Below are positions 62,359 to 64,000 of a stretch of 64,000 nt of DNA, piece by piece (positions within the stretch are counted from its first letter, which is position 1; every line of letters starts with the position of its first letter). The position numbers were made by a program, and so were the translations under genes. The notes beneath the pieces are model-generated. The model was given only the letters and a program-made list of their open reading frames with translations, was not told the origin of the DNA and did not search any database. Source of the stretch: Thermobifida fusca NBRC 14071 = JCM 3263 (lineage in GTDB: Bacteria > Actinomycetota > Actinomycetes > Streptosporangiales > Streptosporangiaceae); contig NZ_BCWB01000033.1 of assembly GCF_001592045.1 (NCBI RefSeq), positions 1 through 64,000 on the forward strand, given 5' to 3'.

Positions 62359-63024
62359 GTGATGATTCGCAGCGTGGTTTTCGACGTCGGCGAGACCCTC
62401 ATCGACGAGACCCGGATCTTCGGCCGCTGGGCTGACCGGCTCGGAGTCCCCCGCCTCGCCTTCTTCGGCACCCTGGGCGGGGTGCTTGCCGAAGGCCGCC
62501 CGATGCTTGACGCCTTCCGGCTCGTCAAACCCGATTTCGACCTGGAAGCCGAACTCGAGGCGTGGCAGCGGGACGAACCCCACTCGCTGCGAGAGAACTT
62601 CGACGAGGCCGACCTCTACCCTGATGCCCGCCCCACCCTGGAACGCCTGCGCGGACTCGGCCTGCGGGTGATCATCGCGGGCAACCAGCCTCCCCAAGCC
62701 GCGGACGCGCTGCGTGCCATGGACCTGCCGGCGGAAGGCATCTACGTCTCCGCCCAATGGGGAGTGGCGAAACCGGAACGGGAGTTCTTCACCCGCGTGA
62801 TCGACGTAGCCGGGGTGCCCGCCGAGGAGATCCTCTACGTGGGCGACCGCGTCGACAACGACGTGATCCCGGCCCGGGCGTCCGGGCTGCGCACCGCCCT
62901 GGTGCGCCGCGGCCCCTGGGGCTACCTGCACGCGGAACGCCCCGAAGCCGCCCAAGCCGACGTGATCGTGTCCAGCCTGACCGAACTCACCGAGTGGCTG
63001 ACCGTGCGGCTCGCCCGCCCCTAG
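62359..63024 (+). CDS. HAD-superfamily hydrolase
   Basis: A 221-residue HAD protein. Motif I VVFDVGETLIDET at residues 6-18 (nucleophile Asp), the motif II Ser/Thr region IIAGNQPP, motif III Lys near WGVAKPEREFF, motif IV GDRVDNDVIPA. The second motif-I Asp is replaced by Gly (DVGET), unlike the DXDXT of typical phosphatases, as in dehalogenase-like and phosphoglycolate-type relatives. Substrate unknown. GTG 62359 follows TAGCGT by 7 nt with no Shine-Dalgarno; the adjacent ATG at 62362 would also work. Confidence 0.82.
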   Translation: MMIRSVVFDVGETLIDETRIFGRWADRLGVPRLAFFGTLGGVLAEGRPMLDAFRLVKPDFDLEAELEAWQRDEPHSLRENFDEADLYPDARPTLERLRGLGLRVIIAGNQPPQAADALRAMDLPAEGIYVSAQWGVAKPEREFFTRVIDVAGVPAEEILYVGDRVDNDVIPARASGLRTALVRRGPWGYLHAERPEAAQADVIVSSLTELTEWLTVRLARP

Positions 63025-63121
63025 CAGCAGGGACGCCTGCCGTGGGTCCCGGCGCACCGGCCGAGCCGGGACAAGCGGGGACGCCCGCCCCGGCTGATAG
63101 CCAGCGGCCAGTGCGCCGCCC

Positions 63122-63613
63122 TCAGCCCAACGTCCGGTAGCGGCTGGTGTAGCGGATCAGCGGGCCGTCCGCCCCGCCCGTCACCGGGGGAAGAGCCAGC
63201 ACCGAGGCGAGGTAGATCGTGTGGTCCCCGGCCACGACCCGCTGGCTCACCTCGCACTCCAACGCGGCAACCGCGGTGGTCAGCACGAGCGCGCCGGTGT
63301 GCTCCCCCCGCTGGTGCGGTTCAGCGGCCAGCAGCAGGCGCGCACTGGGGCGCCCCGCGGCAGCGAACCGGCCCGCAAGAGCTTTCTGCCGGGCGCTCAG
63401 CACATTCACCGCGAACCGGCCGCGGCGGTCGATCACCTCGGCCAGATAGCTGGTCGACGTGATGCTCACCATGACGAGCGGCGGCTCCACGGAGATCGAC
63501 GCGAACGCGGTGATCGTGCTGCCGATGTCGTCCCGGCCGTCCGCCACCGTCACCACCGTCACCCCGGTGGCGAAATGGGCCAGCGCCTCGGTGAACTCCC
63601 CGGCACTGATCAC
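63122..63613 (-). CDS. Flavin reductase-like protein
   Basis: A 163-residue FMN-binding split-barrel protein: FATGVTVVTVADGRDDIGSTITAFASISVEPPLVMVSI (quoted in part as TGVTVVT, STITAFASISVEPP), typical of flavin reductases that supply reduced FMN to monooxygenases. GTG 63613 follows GGGAG by 5 nt, so the longer frame was rejected. It overlaps the SppA stop (GTGA). Confidence 0.82.
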   Translation of the reverse strand: MISAGEFTEALAHFATGVTVVTVADGRDDIGSTITAFASISVEPPLVMVSITSTSYLAEVIDRRGRFAVNVLSARQKALAGRFAAAGRPSARLLLAAEPHQRGEHTGALVLTTAVAALECEVSQRVVAGDHTIYLASVLALPPVTGGADGPLIRYTSRYRTLG

Positions 63614-64000
63614 CGGATCTCCCACGTGCCCGGCATCACCAGCGGCCCCGCCGCCGGCAGGCCCAGACGTGCCGACAGTTCCGCCAGCGGCCCCCACCCG
63701 CTCAACCGCAACTGTGCCTGAGCGGTCCGGTCCTCACTGGACTCCGCCGGAATCAGACGCTCGAGCGGACCCAGCTGGGGGAAGTGCCGCACCGGAGCGG
63801 ACGGAGGCAGCCCACCCCGGTCCCGTGCGATGCGGATCGCGGTCTCCAATCCGCCGACCTCGTCCACCAGGCCCCGCTCGCACGCGTCCTGACCAGTCCA
63901 GATCCGGCCCTTGGCCACCTCGTGGACCTGGTCGCGGGTCATCTTCCGGCCCTCAGCGACCTTGCCCACGAAGTCGTCGTAGATGTGGTCGAGCATCGTG
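63610..64000 (-). CDS. sppA: Signal peptide peptidase SppA (S49), C-terminal part, cut by window edge
   Basis: The last about 130 residues of an S49-family protease that digests signal peptides at the membrane. Segments KMTRDQVHEVAKGRIWTG and CERGLVDEVGGLETAI are characteristic of the C-terminal part. The catalytic Ser and Lys lie outside the window. The frame continues past base 64000 (the codon before Met63996 is Thr), so the start is not in view. Stop overlaps the flavin reductase start. Confidence 0.78.
   Translation of the reverse strand, partial: TMLDHIYDDFVGKVAEGRKMTRDQVHEVAKGRIWTGQDACERGLVDEVGGLETAIRIARDRGGLPPSAPVRHFPQLGPLERLIPAESSEDRTAQAQLRLSGWGPLAELSARLGLPAAGPLVMPGTWEIR

Overview
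The window is chromosomal DNA from a high-GC actinobacterium. Four actinobacterial signatures support this: two WhiB proteins (WhiB1 and WhiB7 types), a SigR/RsrA thiol-stress switch, a DasR-type GntR regulator, and a Kgd-type 2-oxoglutarate decarboxylase. Mycoredoxin, PdtaS, UPF0182 and DUF2342 proteins agree with it. The mix of genes fits a Thermobifida/Nocardiopsis-like organism, but that genus call is from memory and was not tested. No insertion sequence, prophage, CRISPR array or island boundary was recognised. Coding density is high, with many 4-base start/stop overlaps.

Layout. 0-7.7 kb: VIT-type metal transporter behind three iron-box-like sequences, M20 peptidase-nudC pair, ANTAR protein, mycoredoxin, UvrD2-like helicase-thioesterase pair. 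7.7-9.7 kb: whiB7 with a long leader (upstream ORF plus intrinsic terminator), a tiny basic protein and a YgjP-like metallopeptidase. 9.8-20 kb: photolyase, Nudix, DUF2342, epimerase, moaE, a PDZ/Lon-like protease, PPA1309 and UPF0182 genes. 20.1-20.5 kb: two initiator tRNA genes, each with its own promoter and terminator. 20.6-24.6 kb: hisN-rsgA-aroA-doxX on the minus strand. 24.7-28.1 kb: SRAP protein, methyltransferase, sigR-rsrA. 28.1-32.1 kb: AT-richer intergenic with a near-perfect palindrome, a 28-residue membrane peptide, tandem HD-GYP/HD membrane proteins and a hot-dog thioesterase. 32-38.4 kb: ThDP enzyme, dasR with its own operator, pdtaS, whiB1 with a CRP-like site, lipid kinase. 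38.4-44 kb: SigB/SigF-type sigma with RsbW-like partner, GNAT, malic enzyme, padR-DUF4097 operon. 44-51 kb: kgd, BlaI-type regulator, aminotransferase, methyltransferase. 51.7-60.2 kb: class A PBP with a threonine-motif array, a sugar-transferase/methyltransferase/toroid cluster, and a membrane-tethered ECF-like sigma. 60.4-64 kb: nadA, an NrtR-like Nudix regulator with a shared operator, HAD hydrolase, flavin reductase, and a partial SppA cut by the window edge.

How it fits together. The regulatory logic is unusually readable. A SigR-type promoter (GGAAT-N18-GTT) precedes sigR and a close variant precedes the mycoredoxin gene, so thiol stress should drive both. sigR has two plausible starts, as in Streptomyces. 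whiB7 has the promoter and attenuator architecture of an antibiotic-inducible gene. padR-DUF4097, dasR and nadA/nrtR each carry a palindrome or repeat at their own promoter. At least nine genes have a TANNNT hexamer ending 6-7 bases before the start codon and no ribosome binding site, which suggests leaderless mRNAs.

Most notable candidates: the 13-copy Thr-x-x-Leu/Ile array in the cytoplasmic tail of the PBP, the CTG start inferred for the methyltransferase at 57055, the whiB7 leader, and the membrane HD-GYP pair with its small peptide.
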